Positions 36,485 to 44,876 of a stretch of 64,000 nt of DNA are shown here, in pieces. Under the pieces are notes generated by a model that was not told the DNA's origin, ran no database searches, and saw only the letters and a list, made by a program, of their open reading frames with translations. The position numbers were made by a program, and so were the translations under genes. Source of the stretch: Microbacterium oleivorans (GTDB lineage: Bacteria > Actinomycetota > Actinomycetes > Actinomycetales > Microbacteriaceae); NCBI RefSeq assembly GCF_013389665.1, contig NZ_CP058316.1, forward strand, positions 2,418,001 through 2,482,000, read 5' to 3'. Every line of letters starts with the position of its first letter. Positions within the stretch are counted from its first letter, which is position 1.

Positions 36485-36655
36485 GACCGCACCGCGCCCA
36501 CCGCGCCGCGCCCACCGCGCCGCGCCCACCGCACCGTCCCACGACCGCCCCGCCCCCACCGCACCGCACCGCCCCACGACCGCACCGCACCACCCCACGA
36601 CCGCACCGCACCGCACCGCACCGCCCCACGACCGCACCGCACGGCACCGCGCGAG
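36485..36655. repeat. Low-complexity CACCGC / CCCACGACCGCACCGC tract
   Basis: About 170 bases of nearly pure C/A/G on the plus strand, first as CGCGCCCACCGCGC units, then as CCCCACGACCGCACCGCAC units. No supported gene covers 36375-36769; the open frames are by-products of the composition. It lies between the HNH gene and a lipoprotein gene. Confidence 0.8.
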
Positions 36656-36769
36656 GCGACACACTACGGCACTCGGGCCGCGTCGGCGATGGGCAGCGCT
36701 CCCCGTCGACGGGCGTCTGGGCCGGCGGATAGCGTCGAGTCACCATCGACCCCAGGAGAACGTGACGTG

Positions 36770-37525
36770 ATGCCGCTCGTGACCAAGACCCCCGCCCCCT
36801 CGAAGCGCGCGATCGCCCGCACCCACGTCGGTGTGATCGTCGCCGCGGTCGGGCTGGTCGCCCTCGCCGGCTGCACCCCGGCGGACTCTCCCGACTCCGG
36901 AGCCCCGACGAGTTCCTCAGTGGCGCCCGAGGCGAGCGCGACGCCGACAGTCGAGGCCGGGACCGGATCGGCGGCGCTGAGCGACGCCGATCTCGAGGCC
37001 CTCTTCACCGGCATCCAGTTCCAGCCGGGGCAGTACGACACCACGGCCGCGATGCTCGAGTCGATCTATCCGGGGCTCACCGTCTCGGACGCGAGCTGCC
37101 TCGCCCCCTTCGGTGCCGGGTGGGAGTCCGCCGCCGCCAGTGCCGTCGAGTTCGGCACCAGCAACGACCGGTCGATGACGGCCGTGGTCGCGGCCACGGC
37201 AGACGACGCCGCCGCCACCGACCTCGTCACGCAGGCGGATGACGCGATCGCCCGGTGCGCCGACGGGCAGGAGCTCTTCGCGATGCAGGGCACGCCGGTC
37301 ACCACGAGCGTCGAGCCGTTCGACCTCTCGCTCTCGGGCGCCGACGAATCGCGCGGCTGGCGGGTGACCGGCGACGTCGGCGGGACGCCGTTCGCGCTGG
37401 TGGGTGCCACCGTCCGGGTGGGGCAGAACGCCATCGCCCTCGTGGGCTGGGATCCCGCCACCAACACCGACTACGTGCCGCAGGCGACCCAGTTGTTCAT
37501 CGACCGGCTGCCCGCCGCAGGCTGA
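36770..37525 (+). CDS. Small secreted lipoprotein of unknown function
   Basis: A 251-aa protein with a lipoprotein signal: basic start, hydrophobic VGVIVAAVGLVALAGC, with the lipid-modified Cys35, then a Ser/Pro/Thr-rich linker to about residue 70. The mature domain of about 180 residues contains two further cysteines (DASCLAPFG and IARCADGQ), possibly a disulfide. No domain is recognised. ATG 36770 is 10 bases after AGGAGA; GTG 36767 directly before it is an equal alternative. Monocistronic, ending at a shared strong terminator. Confidence 0.75.
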   Translation: MPLVTKTPAPSKRAIARTHVGVIVAAVGLVALAGCTPADSPDSGAPTSSSVAPEASATPTVEAGTGSAALSDADLEALFTGIQFQPGQYDTTAAMLESIYPGLTVSDASCLAPFGAGWESAAASAVEFGTSNDRSMTAVVAATADDAAATDLVTQADDAIARCADGQELFAMQGTPVTTSVEPFDLSLSGADESRGWRVTGDVGGTPFALVGATVRVGQNAIALVGWDPATNTDYVPQATQLFIDRLPAAG

Positions 37526-37565
37526 CCGCCTCCGGCACACCCTGCCGGCATGCCCGCGGCGTCAC

Positions 37566-37610
37566 GCACCCGGACCCCTCTACCCCGCAGGGTGGGAGGG
37601 GTCCGGGTGC
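37566..37610. terminator. Bidirectional terminator
   Basis: A perfect 15-base stem, GCACCCGGACCCCTC / GAGGGGTCCGGGTGC, with a 15-base loop, lies between the convergent lipoprotein gene (+) and the sugar-binding protein gene (-). It can serve both. Confidence 0.85.
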
Positions 37611-37617
37611 GTCGGCG

Positions 37618-38922
37618 TCATTCCGAGATGACGACGTCCATCTCGGAGAAGAACTGCGCGACGGCCTCGTCGACGGTGATCGTGCCGAAGTTGAGCTCGA
37701 CGCCCAGTTGGCGGAACTTCTCCTCGAGCGTGCCGTACCCCACGATGGGGGTCGGCGGCGGATCCCCGACGCGGTCGCCCAGCGACTGCTCGTATTCGAC
37801 GATCTCGGCGTCGAGCCCGCTGAGCTCGGCCCCGGAGAGGGCCGTCTCGGATGCCGGCATCCCGCGGTTCAGGCCGAAGACCTCGCCGGTGACCGGAGAG
37901 TTGACGAGGAAGTCGATGAGCGTCGTCGCCGCCGCCGGGTGTTCCGTCCGCGCGGATGCCGCCAGCTGAATGCCCGCGTTGGGGTACATGTCGGCCGCCC
38001 CCGGTGCGCCGGTGGGCGGGGCCTGCAGGTCGAGGGTCGGATAGTCGGGCCCGAGATTGAGGAGGAATCCGGCGCCCAGGCTGTCCCATGAGACGTCCGT
38101 CGCCGTCAGTGCCGAATCGAAGGCGGCTTTCGGCAGTGCCTCCTCGATCCGCTGCTGCGGAGCGACCGCCCCGCTCTCGCGCAGGGAGGCGGTGCTGTTC
38201 CAGAACTCCGCCAGGTCGTCCTCCGTGAACTCGGGCTCACCGTCTGCCGTGAAGAGGTCCTCTCCCGCCGCGCGCCGCTGCAGCTCGAACGACTGGATGC
38301 GGCCTGCATAGTCGGTGCCGCCCCATGCCTCGACACCGGCCGCCACGGCGCGATCGGTGAAGTCGGAGATCCACGTGGCGTACTCGTCCCACGTCCCGCC
38401 GTCCCACGGATCGGCGCCGACGCGCTTGATGAGGGTCGGATTCGACCACATCGACCAGAAGTTCGTCGAGATGGTGACCGCGACCGTGCGCTCGTCGATC
38501 CGACCGGTTGCGAGCACCGGCTCGGCGAGCGGCTCGGTGTCGATGACGTCTCCGAGGTACGGCGTGAGGTCGAGGAGGAGCCCGTTCTGGTCGTACTGGC
38601 GCATGAACGAGGTGCCGAACTGGAAGACGTCCGGCAGCCCGCCGCCCGCCGCCTCCGTCTGACGCTTCTCCCAGAAGGCGGTGTAGTCGAGGAAGGTCGT
38701 CCGCACGGTGATGTTCGGATGCTCGTCCTCGAAAGCCGCCAGCACCTCGTCGTACATCTCCGCTCGGACGTCGTTTCCCCAGAACGCGAAGTCGAGGGTG
38801 ACGGGTTCGTCCGGGTCGAGCGATGCGGCGGGATCGGCCCCGGAAGGGGCGGCGCAGCCCGTGAGGAGGAGCGCGACGGTCCCGAGGGCGGCGCAGGCGG
38901 AGAGCAATGGGCGGTGTCTCAT
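37618..38922 (-). CDS. ABC sugar importer binding lipoprotein A (orphan)
   Basis: A 434-aa extracellular solute-binding protein, family 1 (CUT1 sugar importers). Lipobox LLLTGC with Cys23; the mature part opens VTLDFAFWGNDVRAEMYDE and has FWEKRQTEAAGGGLPDVFQF. It closely resembles the proteins at 50546 and 54578 but has no permease or ATPase beside it, so it probably serves the permeases at 51917-53832. ATG 38922 follows AAGGAA. Its promoter (TTGACA at 39011-39006, minus strand) is overlapped by two operator palindromes and it is divergent from a LacI gene. Confidence 0.93.
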   Translation of the reverse strand: MRHRPLLSACAALGTVALLLTGCAAPSGADPAASLDPDEPVTLDFAFWGNDVRAEMYDEVLAAFEDEHPNITVRTTFLDYTAFWEKRQTEAAGGGLPDVFQFGTSFMRQYDQNGLLLDLTPYLGDVIDTEPLAEPVLATGRIDERTVAVTISTNFWSMWSNPTLIKRVGADPWDGGTWDEYATWISDFTDRAVAAGVEAWGGTDYAGRIQSFELQRRAAGEDLFTADGEPEFTEDDLAEFWNSTASLRESGAVAPQQRIEEALPKAAFDSALTATDVSWDSLGAGFLLNLGPDYPTLDLQAPPTGAPGAADMYPNAGIQLAASARTEHPAAATTLIDFLVNSPVTGEVFGLNRGMPASETALSGAELSGLDAEIVEYEQSLGDRVGDPPPTPIVGYGTLEEKFRQLGVELNFGTITVDEAVAQFFSEMDVVISE

Positions 38923-38969
38923 GATCGGGCCAGTTCCTTTCGTTCGCGGGCGACGTTGCCGACGCGAAA

Positions 38970-39000
38970 GTGATCGATCACACTGTGAGTGATCGATCAC
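38970..39000. promoter_or_regulatory. Tandem LacI-type operators GTGATCGATCAC
   Basis: Two identical 12-base palindromes at 38970-38981 and 38989-39000, centres 19 bases apart, lie between the divergent binding-protein and LacI genes. On the minus strand a perfect -35 TTGACA (39011-39006) stands before them, so the second palindrome fills the promoter spacer and the first lies near the start point. A one-base variant occurs at 40131. Confidence 0.85.
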
Positions 39001-39058
39001 TTTTCTGTCAAGCACTAGATTGATCCCGCGGCCCCGGCGGGCGGCGGGAGGGTGCGGG

Positions 39059-40081
39059 ATGAGCGGTGAGGGCAGACGGCCGGCGACGATCCACGATGTC
39101 GCGACGCGCGCCGCGGTGTCGCACCAGACGGTGTCGCGGTACCTCCGGTTCAACGGTGGGCTGAAGCCTGCCACGAGCGAGCGGATCGCCGCCGCGATCC
39201 AGGAACTCGACTACCGGCCGAACCTCGTCGCCCGATCGATGCGGACGCGTCGATCCGGACGGGTTGCGCTCGTCCTCGCGGGCAGCGGCGTGCACAATCC
39301 GGGACGCCTGCTGGCGGGCGCGTCGCAGGTCGTCCAGGACGCGGGGTACGCCGTCGAGATCCTCACCGTCGACGGCGAGGGCGAGGTGCGCGCCGAGCGG
39401 GTGCGCGAGCTGGTCGGCTCCGGGGCCGTGGAGGGCGTGCTGAGCTTCGCCCCGCTCCCGAGCGATCTGCTCGGCAGCCACCGCGGCGTGACGGTGCTGG
39501 CCTCCTCCGACTACGACGACGCCGGTCGCGTGATCGGTGCGCTGGCCGACAGCTCGCCGGTGGTCGAGCTCGTCGACGGGCTCGTGGACCGCGGCTTCCG
39601 CCGCTTCGCCCACATCACCGGAGACCTCGCGTACGCCTCGGCACGCGCCCGCCGTACGGCGTTCGAGGCGGCGGTCGGCGCTCACGGCATCCGGCCCGAC
39701 TTCGTGCACATCGGAGACTGGTCGGCGGCCTCCGGTGAGGTGGCCGCCGAGCTCGTCGCCGAGGGCGAGCCGATCGCCGTGCTCGCGGCGAACGACGTCG
39801 TCGCGGCCGCGATGGTGCGCGCGCTCGCGCGGCGCGGCATCCCGGTGCCCGAGCGGGTGGCCGTCACCGGCTGGGACGATCTGCCGCTGTCCGGGCTCCT
39901 CTTCCCCTCGCTGACGACCGTCCAGAGCGATTTCGACGTGCTCGGTGCGCACGAGGCCCGTCGCCTCGTGGCGGCGATGTCGGGAACGCCCCTCGACGAC
40001 GGCCCGCCGCAGGGCATGCAGCGCGTGATCTGGCGGGAGTCGACCGGGCCCGACGTCGGTCGCCCGGACCGTCCGGAGTGA
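39059..40081 (+). CDS. LacI family transcriptional regulator A
   Basis: 340 aa. N-terminal helix-turn-helix ATIHDVATRAAVSHQTVSRY and the hinge YRPNLVARSMRTRRSGRV, followed by a periplasmic-binding-like effector domain. HQ in the recognition helix is the LacI-like type. ATG 39059 has GGGAGGG upstream; a -10 TAGATT lies at 39016-39021 right beside the GTGATCGATCAC operators, so it probably represses itself, the divergent binding protein and the next operon. The ligand is likely a sugar taken up by that system. Confidence 0.93.
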   Translation: MSGEGRRPATIHDVATRAAVSHQTVSRYLRFNGGLKPATSERIAAAIQELDYRPNLVARSMRTRRSGRVALVLAGSGVHNPGRLLAGASQVVQDAGYAVEILTVDGEGEVRAERVRELVGSGAVEGVLSFAPLPSDLLGSHRGVTVLASSDYDDAGRVIGALADSSPVVELVDGLVDRGFRRFAHITGDLAYASARARRTAFEAAVGAHGIRPDFVHIGDWSAASGEVAAELVAEGEPIAVLAANDVVAAAMVRALARRGIPVPERVAVTGWDDLPLSGLLFPSLTTVQSDFDVLGAHEARRLVAAMSGTPLDDGPPQGMQRVIWRESTGPDVGRPDRPE

Positions 40082-40088
40082 GCGCCGG

Positions 40089-40142
40089 TTGACGCGGCCT
40101 GCGACCGTTGGCTACCGTCGCCATTGAATAGTGATCGTTCAC
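40089..40142 (+). promoter_or_regulatory. Promoter and operator of the oxidoreductase-DUF6807-cupin operon
   Basis: TTGACG (40089-40094) and TACCGT (40113-40118) with an 18-base spacer. GTGATCGTTCAC at 40131-40142 differs by one base from the palindromes at 38970 and 38989 and lies just after the expected start point, fitting repression by LacI A. Confidence 0.65.
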
Positions 40143-40182
40143 TGTCGATCGAATGCTCATCCACTCCCCGAGAGGGACATCC

Positions 40183-41298
40183 GTGAACACCCTCCTGCGT
40201 GCCGCCATCGTCGGCACCGGTGCCATCGCCCATGCCCACGCCGAGGCCATCCGTGCTCTCGGCTCGCGCGTCGAGCTCGTCGCCGTCGTCGACCTCGACT
40301 CCGAGCGGGCGCGCGCCTTCGCCGAACGCTTCGGCGCCGGTGCGGTGCACGCCGACCTCGACGCGCTGCTGCGCGAGGAGCGCCTCGACCTCGTCCACAT
40401 CTGCACGCCGCCGCAGACCCACGTTCCCCTCGCGGTGCGTGCCCTCCGTGCCGGAACGCCCGCGCTCATCGAGAAGCCGACCGCCCTGAGCCTGGCCGAG
40501 ATGGACGAGCTGGTCGCGGTGTCGCACGAGACCGGCGTGCCCGCGCTCACCGTTTTCCAGCACCGCTTCGGCGCGCCGGCGCAGCGCCTGATGGCCATGC
40601 TCGACGAGGGAGTGCTCGGGCGCCCGCTGGTCGCGGCCTGCGAGACGCTCTGGCACCGAACCCCCGACTACTTCGACCTCCCGTGGCGTGGTCGCTGGGA
40701 CGTCGAGGGAGGCGGCCCGACCATGGGTCACGGCATCCACCAGTTCGACCTGCTGCTCGCGGTGCTCGGTCCCTGGCGGCGGTTGACCGCCTTCGCCGCC
40801 CGCCAGGCGCTCCCCACCGACACCGAGGACGTCTCGCTCGCTGTCGTCGAGTTCGCCAACGGCGCGCTGGCGAACGTCACGAACTCGATCGTCTCTCCGC
40901 GCGAGGTCTCGCGGCTGCGATTCGACTTCGAGTACGCGACCGTCGAGGTCGAGCACCTCTACGGCTACACCGAAGCGGACTGGACCTTCACCGCCGCTCC
41001 CGGGCACGAGGCCCTCGCCGACCGATGGGATGCCGCGTCGGCGGCCGCTCCCGCCGACGAGCGCAGCAGCCACACCTCGCAGCTCGCCGCCGTGCTCGAC
41101 GCGCTCGCCGAGGGACGCACCCCGGGGGTCGCCGCGGAGGAGGCACGGCGCACGCTGGAGTTCGCGGCGGCGACCTACGCGTCCGCCTTCCGTGGCGCGC
41201 CCGTGCTCGCGGGCGAGATCGCCCCCGACGACCCGTTCTACCGGGCCATGGACGGCGGAGCCGTGCCGTGGCCGGCACTGAAGGAGGCCACCGCATGA
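40183..41298 (+). CDS. Gfo/Idh/MocA oxidoreductase A
   Basis: A 371-aa NAD(P)-dependent sugar or cyclitol dehydrogenase. N-terminal Rossmann fold AAIVGTGAIAHAHAEAIRAL, the catalytic-lysine motif IEKPTA, and a C-terminal domain with GGGPTMGHGIHQFDLLLAV including the family histidine. GTG 40183 follows GAGAGGG. The stop overlaps the DUF6807 gene by 4 bases. The same pair of activities is fused into one protein at 46206-48200, so A and the DUF6807 protein very likely act in one step or on one substrate. Confidence 0.93.
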   Translation: MNTLLRAAIVGTGAIAHAHAEAIRALGSRVELVAVVDLDSERARAFAERFGAGAVHADLDALLREERLDLVHICTPPQTHVPLAVRALRAGTPALIEKPTALSLAEMDELVAVSHETGVPALTVFQHRFGAPAQRLMAMLDEGVLGRPLVAACETLWHRTPDYFDLPWRGRWDVEGGGPTMGHGIHQFDLLLAVLGPWRRLTAFAARQALPTDTEDVSLAVVEFANGALANVTNSIVSPREVSRLRFDFEYATVEVEHLYGYTEADWTFTAAPGHEALADRWDAASAAAPADERSSHTSQLAAVLDALAEGRTPGVAAEEARRTLEFAAATYASAFRGAPVLAGEIAPDDPFYRAMDGGAVPWPALKEATA

Positions 41299-42269
41299 CG
41301 CTGTCCATCGTCCACGAGCTCGGCACCGCCCTCGCGGTCCGGGACGACGACGTCGAGCTCTTCCGATACACCTACGAGCCCGACTCGCCGCAGCTGGAGT
41401 CGCCCAAGCCGTTCCTGCATCCGATCCGCACCCGCGCCGGGCGCACGGTGAGCCTGTTCCGCCCGTGGGACCACGTCTGGCACAAGGGGATCGCCTGGTC
41501 GCTGCCGGTTGTGGGGGAGGAGAATTTCTGGGGCGGCCCGACCTACATCCACGGCCGCTTCTACGTGCAGCTCGACAACGACGGCGCCCAGCGCCACGAA
41601 GCGATCACGCGGCTGTCCGTCGACCCCGCAGCCGAGGGCAGCGCCGAGGGGCGGGTCGCCCGGGTCGCGCACGACCTGGAGTGGATCTCGCAGGGCGGAG
41701 TGCGGATGTTCACCGAGCGCCGCACGATCACCGCGCGCATCGTCGACGAAGCGTGCTGGGCGCTGACCTTCGAGACGGAGATGACCAACGTCACCGCCGA
41801 GCCCATCGCGATCGGGTCGCCCACGACCAAGGGACGTGAGAACGCGGGATACGGCGGGCTGTTCTGGCGCGGGCCGCGCTCGTTCACCGGAGGGGTGCTC
41901 GTGACCGCGGACGGCACCGGGTCGGGGGATGACGTGCGGGGGCAGCGCCACGAGTGGATGGGATTCGCCGGGCGCCACGACGACGTCGACGCCTCGTCGC
42001 TCATCGTGATGGTCGACGCCGCCGAGAACCCGCACCACCCGCCGCAGTGGTTCGCGCGCTCCGAGGAGTTCGCGTGCCTCAACCCCGCGCCGTTCTTCAG
42101 CGAGGAGGTCGTCGTGCCCGCAGGCGAGACCGTCGCCTTCCGATACGGGGTCGGGATCGCCGATGCCGACGCCGACGCCGCCGGGGCCGTCGCGACGGCC
42201 GTTCGCTCGGTGCTCGCTGCGCGAGAAGGCGCCGGCACCGCCGCGGCCGGGCGGACGGGTGCGGCGTGA
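41295..42269 (+). CDS. DUF6807 (PmoA-like) protein
   Basis: 324 aa, a beta-sandwich family of unknown activity common beside Gfo/Idh genes. Hallmarks seen: SPKPFLHPIRTRAGRTVS, RPWDHVWHKGIAWSLPVV, ENFWGGPTY, GRENAGYGGLFWRGPRSF and a C-terminal GETVAFRYGVGIAD. The conserved histidines in DHVWHKG suggest metal or sugar binding. No signal peptide, so it is cytoplasmic. Overlaps its neighbours by 4 bases on each side. Possible roles include cleavage of keto-glycosides made by the dehydrogenase; this is inference. Confidence 0.88.
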   Translation: MTLSIVHELGTALAVRDDDVELFRYTYEPDSPQLESPKPFLHPIRTRAGRTVSLFRPWDHVWHKGIAWSLPVVGEENFWGGPTYIHGRFYVQLDNDGAQRHEAITRLSVDPAAEGSAEGRVARVAHDLEWISQGGVRMFTERRTITARIVDEACWALTFETEMTNVTAEPIAIGSPTTKGRENAGYGGLFWRGPRSFTGGVLVTADGTGSGDDVRGQRHEWMGFAGRHDDVDASSLIVMVDAAENPHHPPQWFARSEEFACLNPAPFFSEEVVVPAGETVAFRYGVGIADADADAAGAVATAVRSVLAAREGAGTAAAGRTGAA

Positions 42270-42991
42270 TCGCGCCCTCGAGCTTTCCCGGCGGCACCTC
42301 GGTCACCGACCTCGCCGTCTATGCCGACGCGGCGCCCGACGGCATCTGCGGGGGGACCCCGCACATGCACCTCGCCTCGACCGAGGCCTACATCGTCACC
42401 GCGGGGACCGGCGAGCTGCACACGATCGACGCCCGCGGCTTCCGGCGCACGGCGCTGGCACCGGGAGCCGTGGTCTGGTTCACCCCGGGAACGATCCACC
42501 GCGCCGTGAACACCGGCGACCTTCGGGTCGTCGTCGTCATGAGCAACGCCGGGCTCCCGGAGGCGGGCGACGCCGTGATGACCTTTCCCCCGGAGGTGCT
42601 GGCCGATCCCGCGCGCTACGCGCGGACGGCTCGCATCCCCACCGACGCCGACGAGCGCGACCGCGCCGCCGCCGCGGCCGCCCGCCGCGACGAGGCGGTG
42701 CGTGGATTCGACCGACTCCGGGAACACGTCGAGGCCGGCGACGCCGACGCGCTCGCCGAGTTCCATGCGGCCGCGGTGCGCATCGTCGCGCCGCGGGCCG
42801 CCGGATGGGAGGAGATCGTCCGGCAGCGACCGCTCCGCCTCGCGGAACAGGCGGTCGCGAGCGCCGCGGCCATCGCCCGCGGCGAGGGCGGACACCTCGC
42901 CGCGGCCGCGGTCCACGTGGCCCCGTCGGCGGACGGACCCCGCGGCTTCGGCATGTGCGGGCGGCTGCGCCCCTACGACGTCTCGGACTGA
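42266..42991 (+). CDS. Cupin-domain protein with helical C-terminal extension
   Basis: 241 aa. Residues about 1-105 are a cupin: GTPHMHLASTEAYIVTAGTG gives the H-x-H and E metal ligands and PGAVVWFTPGTIHRAVN the last histidine. The remaining 135 residues are alanine/arginine-rich helices (RDEAVRGFDRLREHVEAG) with no family I can name. A sugar isomerase, epimerase or lyase, or a sensor, is possible. GTG 42266 overlaps the DUF6807 stop; it is the last gene of the LacI A operon. Confidence 0.8.
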   Translation: MIAPSSFPGGTSVTDLAVYADAAPDGICGGTPHMHLASTEAYIVTAGTGELHTIDARGFRRTALAPGAVVWFTPGTIHRAVNTGDLRVVVVMSNAGLPEAGDAVMTFPPEVLADPARYARTARIPTDADERDRAAAAAARRDEAVRGFDRLREHVEAGDADALAEFHAAAVRIVAPRAAGWEEIVRQRPLRLAEQAVASAAAIARGEGGHLAAAAVHVAPSADGPRGFGMCGRLRPYDVSD

Positions 42992-43060
42992 CGCGTCGCG
43001 GCCGGCGGGCACGCGCCGCGGGCCGCGCGGAACGGGCGGCATCCGATTCCGGCCCGGGCC

Positions 43061-43088
43061 TTGTGATGCACCGCGGCGGGCCTAGCAT
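43061..43088 (+). promoter_or_regulatory. Promoter of the ABC exporter, leaderless
   Basis: TTGTGA (43061-43066), a 16-base spacer and TAGCAT (43083-43088). The GTG start at 43095 comes 6 bases later, at the expected transcription start. Confidence 0.55.
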
Positions 43089-43094
43089 GGAGGG

Positions 43095-44873
43095 GTGGCA
43101 AGGAAACCGCTTTCCCGACCCGCGGACCTGATCGACGGCGCTCACCCCGCTCGATCCGTCCTGCGGCTCTTGGCCCGTCGTCCCGGGCGGATGTCGCTGG
43201 CCGTGCTCGCGTTCACGTTCAAAGAGATCCCGCTGTGGTTCCTCCCGGTCATCACGGCGGCGATCATCGACATCGTCGCCGGTGGCGGCGCGGTGAGCTC
43301 GGTGGTCGGGTGGTTCATCCTCGCCGTGGCGCTGTTGCTGCAGAACTACCCGAACCACATCCTGTACACGCGCAACTTCATGACCGTGGTCCGCGACACC
43401 GGCGCCGACCTGCGCAATGCGCTCGCGGCCCGGCTGCAGAGCCTCTCGATCGGCTACCACTCGCGGGTGAGCTCCTCCATCGTGCAGACCAAGGTCGTAC
43501 GCGACGTCGAGAACGTCGAGCTCATGCTCCAGCAGGTCACGCACCCCCTCCTCTCGGCCACCATGGTGATGATCGGGGCGCTGACGATGACGGCCGTCGC
43601 CGTTCCGCAGTTCCTGCCCGTGTACGCCCTCGCCGTGCCGATCGCCATCGGCATCCGGTACGGCATGCGCAACCGGTCGAGGCAGCGCAACGAGGTCTTC
43701 CGCCGCGAGGTCGAGGTCTTCTCCGCCCGTGTGGGCGAGATGGCCTCCCTCATCCCCGTCACCCGAGCCCACGGCCTCGAAGAGACCGCGGTCACCCGGG
43801 TCAGCACGGGCGCCGAGGGCGTGCGGCGGGCGGGGCTGCACCTCGACATGCTCAACGGCCACGTCGCCTCGATCTCGTGGGTCGCGATGCAGCTGCTGGG
43901 GGTCGGATGCCTCGTCCTGGCCGCGATCTTCTCGCTGACCGGCATCCTTCCCATCTCCCCGGGCGAGGTGGTGCTGCTCTCGACCTACTTCACCCTCCTG
44001 ACGCAGGGGCTGACCCAGCTGCTGATGCTCATCCCGGTGGGAGCCCGCGGTCTGGAATCGGTGCGGTCGATCGCCGAGGTGCTGCAGGAGCCCGACCTCG
44101 AGCAGAACGAGGGCAAGCGCCGCGTCGACGCCGTGACCGGCGACATCCGACTCGAGCGAGCGAGTCACCGCTACGCCGGCGCCGATGACGACGCGCTGCA
44201 CGAGATCGACCTGCACATCCCCGCCGGGCGCACGTACGCCTTCGTGGGCTCGTCGGGCTCGGGCAAATCGACCCTGCTCAACCTCGTTCTCGGCTTCGTC
44301 CGCCCCACCTCGGGCCGCCTCACGATCGACGACGCGGATGTACAGGAACTCGACCTGCGCACGGTGCGCCGGTCGGTGTCGGTCGTGCCGCAGGAGTCGG
44401 TGCTGTTCGAGGGGACCATCCGAGAGAACGTCGCCTACGGGCTGCCCGATGTCACCGACGAGCGCATCGAGCGGGCGCTGCGCGACGCCAACGCGTGGCA
44501 GTTCGTGCAGGAGCAGCCCCGCGGATGGGACACCGTGGTCGGCGAGCGGGGCGCGCGGCTCTCGGGTGGGCAGCGGCAGCGGCTCGCGATCGCCCGTGCG
44601 CTCGTGCGCGACCCGCGCATCCTGCTGCTCGACGAAGCCACCTCGGCGCTCGACCCCGAGTCGGAGGAGCTGGTCAAGGACGCCCTCAGCCGCCTCATGC
44701 GCGGCCGGACGACGCTCGTCGTCGCGCACCGGCTGTCGACCGTTCGCCAGGCCGACCGCATCGTCGTGCTCGAGCGGGGCCGCATCGTCGAGCAGGGCAC
44801 GCACGACGAGCTGCTCGACGCCGCCGGGCGCTACGCGCACCTGCACGCCACGCAGGCCGGTCTCGCCGGCTGA
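43095..44873 (+). CDS. ABC exporter, fused membrane and ATPase domains
   Basis: 592 aa: six transmembrane helices (residues about 35-320) then a full ATPase with GSSGSGKST (Walker A), ARLSGGQRQRLAIARAL (signature) and LLLDEATSALDPESEEL (Walker B). The type I exporter family covers lipids, drugs, peptides and siderophores. It is not related to the importers around it, has its own promoter, and its stop lies 3 bases before the convergent GH43 stop. A single half-transporter gene, so it probably works as a homodimer. Substrate unknown. Confidence 0.92.
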   Translation: MARKPLSRPADLIDGAHPARSVLRLLARRPGRMSLAVLAFTFKEIPLWFLPVITAAIIDIVAGGGAVSSVVGWFILAVALLLQNYPNHILYTRNFMTVVRDTGADLRNALAARLQSLSIGYHSRVSSSIVQTKVVRDVENVELMLQQVTHPLLSATMVMIGALTMTAVAVPQFLPVYALAVPIAIGIRYGMRNRSRQRNEVFRREVEVFSARVGEMASLIPVTRAHGLEETAVTRVSTGAEGVRRAGLHLDMLNGHVASISWVAMQLLGVGCLVLAAIFSLTGILPISPGEVVLLSTYFTLLTQGLTQLLMLIPVGARGLESVRSIAEVLQEPDLEQNEGKRRVDAVTGDIRLERASHRYAGADDDALHEIDLHIPAGRTYAFVGSSGSGKSTLLNLVLGFVRPTSGRLTIDDADVQELDLRTVRRSVSVVPQESVLFEGTIRENVAYGLPDVTDERIERALRDANAWQFVQEQPRGWDTVVGERGARLSGGQRQRLAIARALVRDPRILLLDEATSALDPESEELVKDALSRLMRGRTTLVVAHRLSTVRQADRIVVLERGRIVEQGTHDELLDAAGRYAHLHATQAGLAG

Positions 44874-44876
44874 GCG

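Noticed and set aside
36387..36746. Overlapping frames rich in Arg/Gly/Ala in the CACCGC tract
   Set aside because: All frames stay open on both strands because the tract lacks stop triplets; no start site or domain supports translation.
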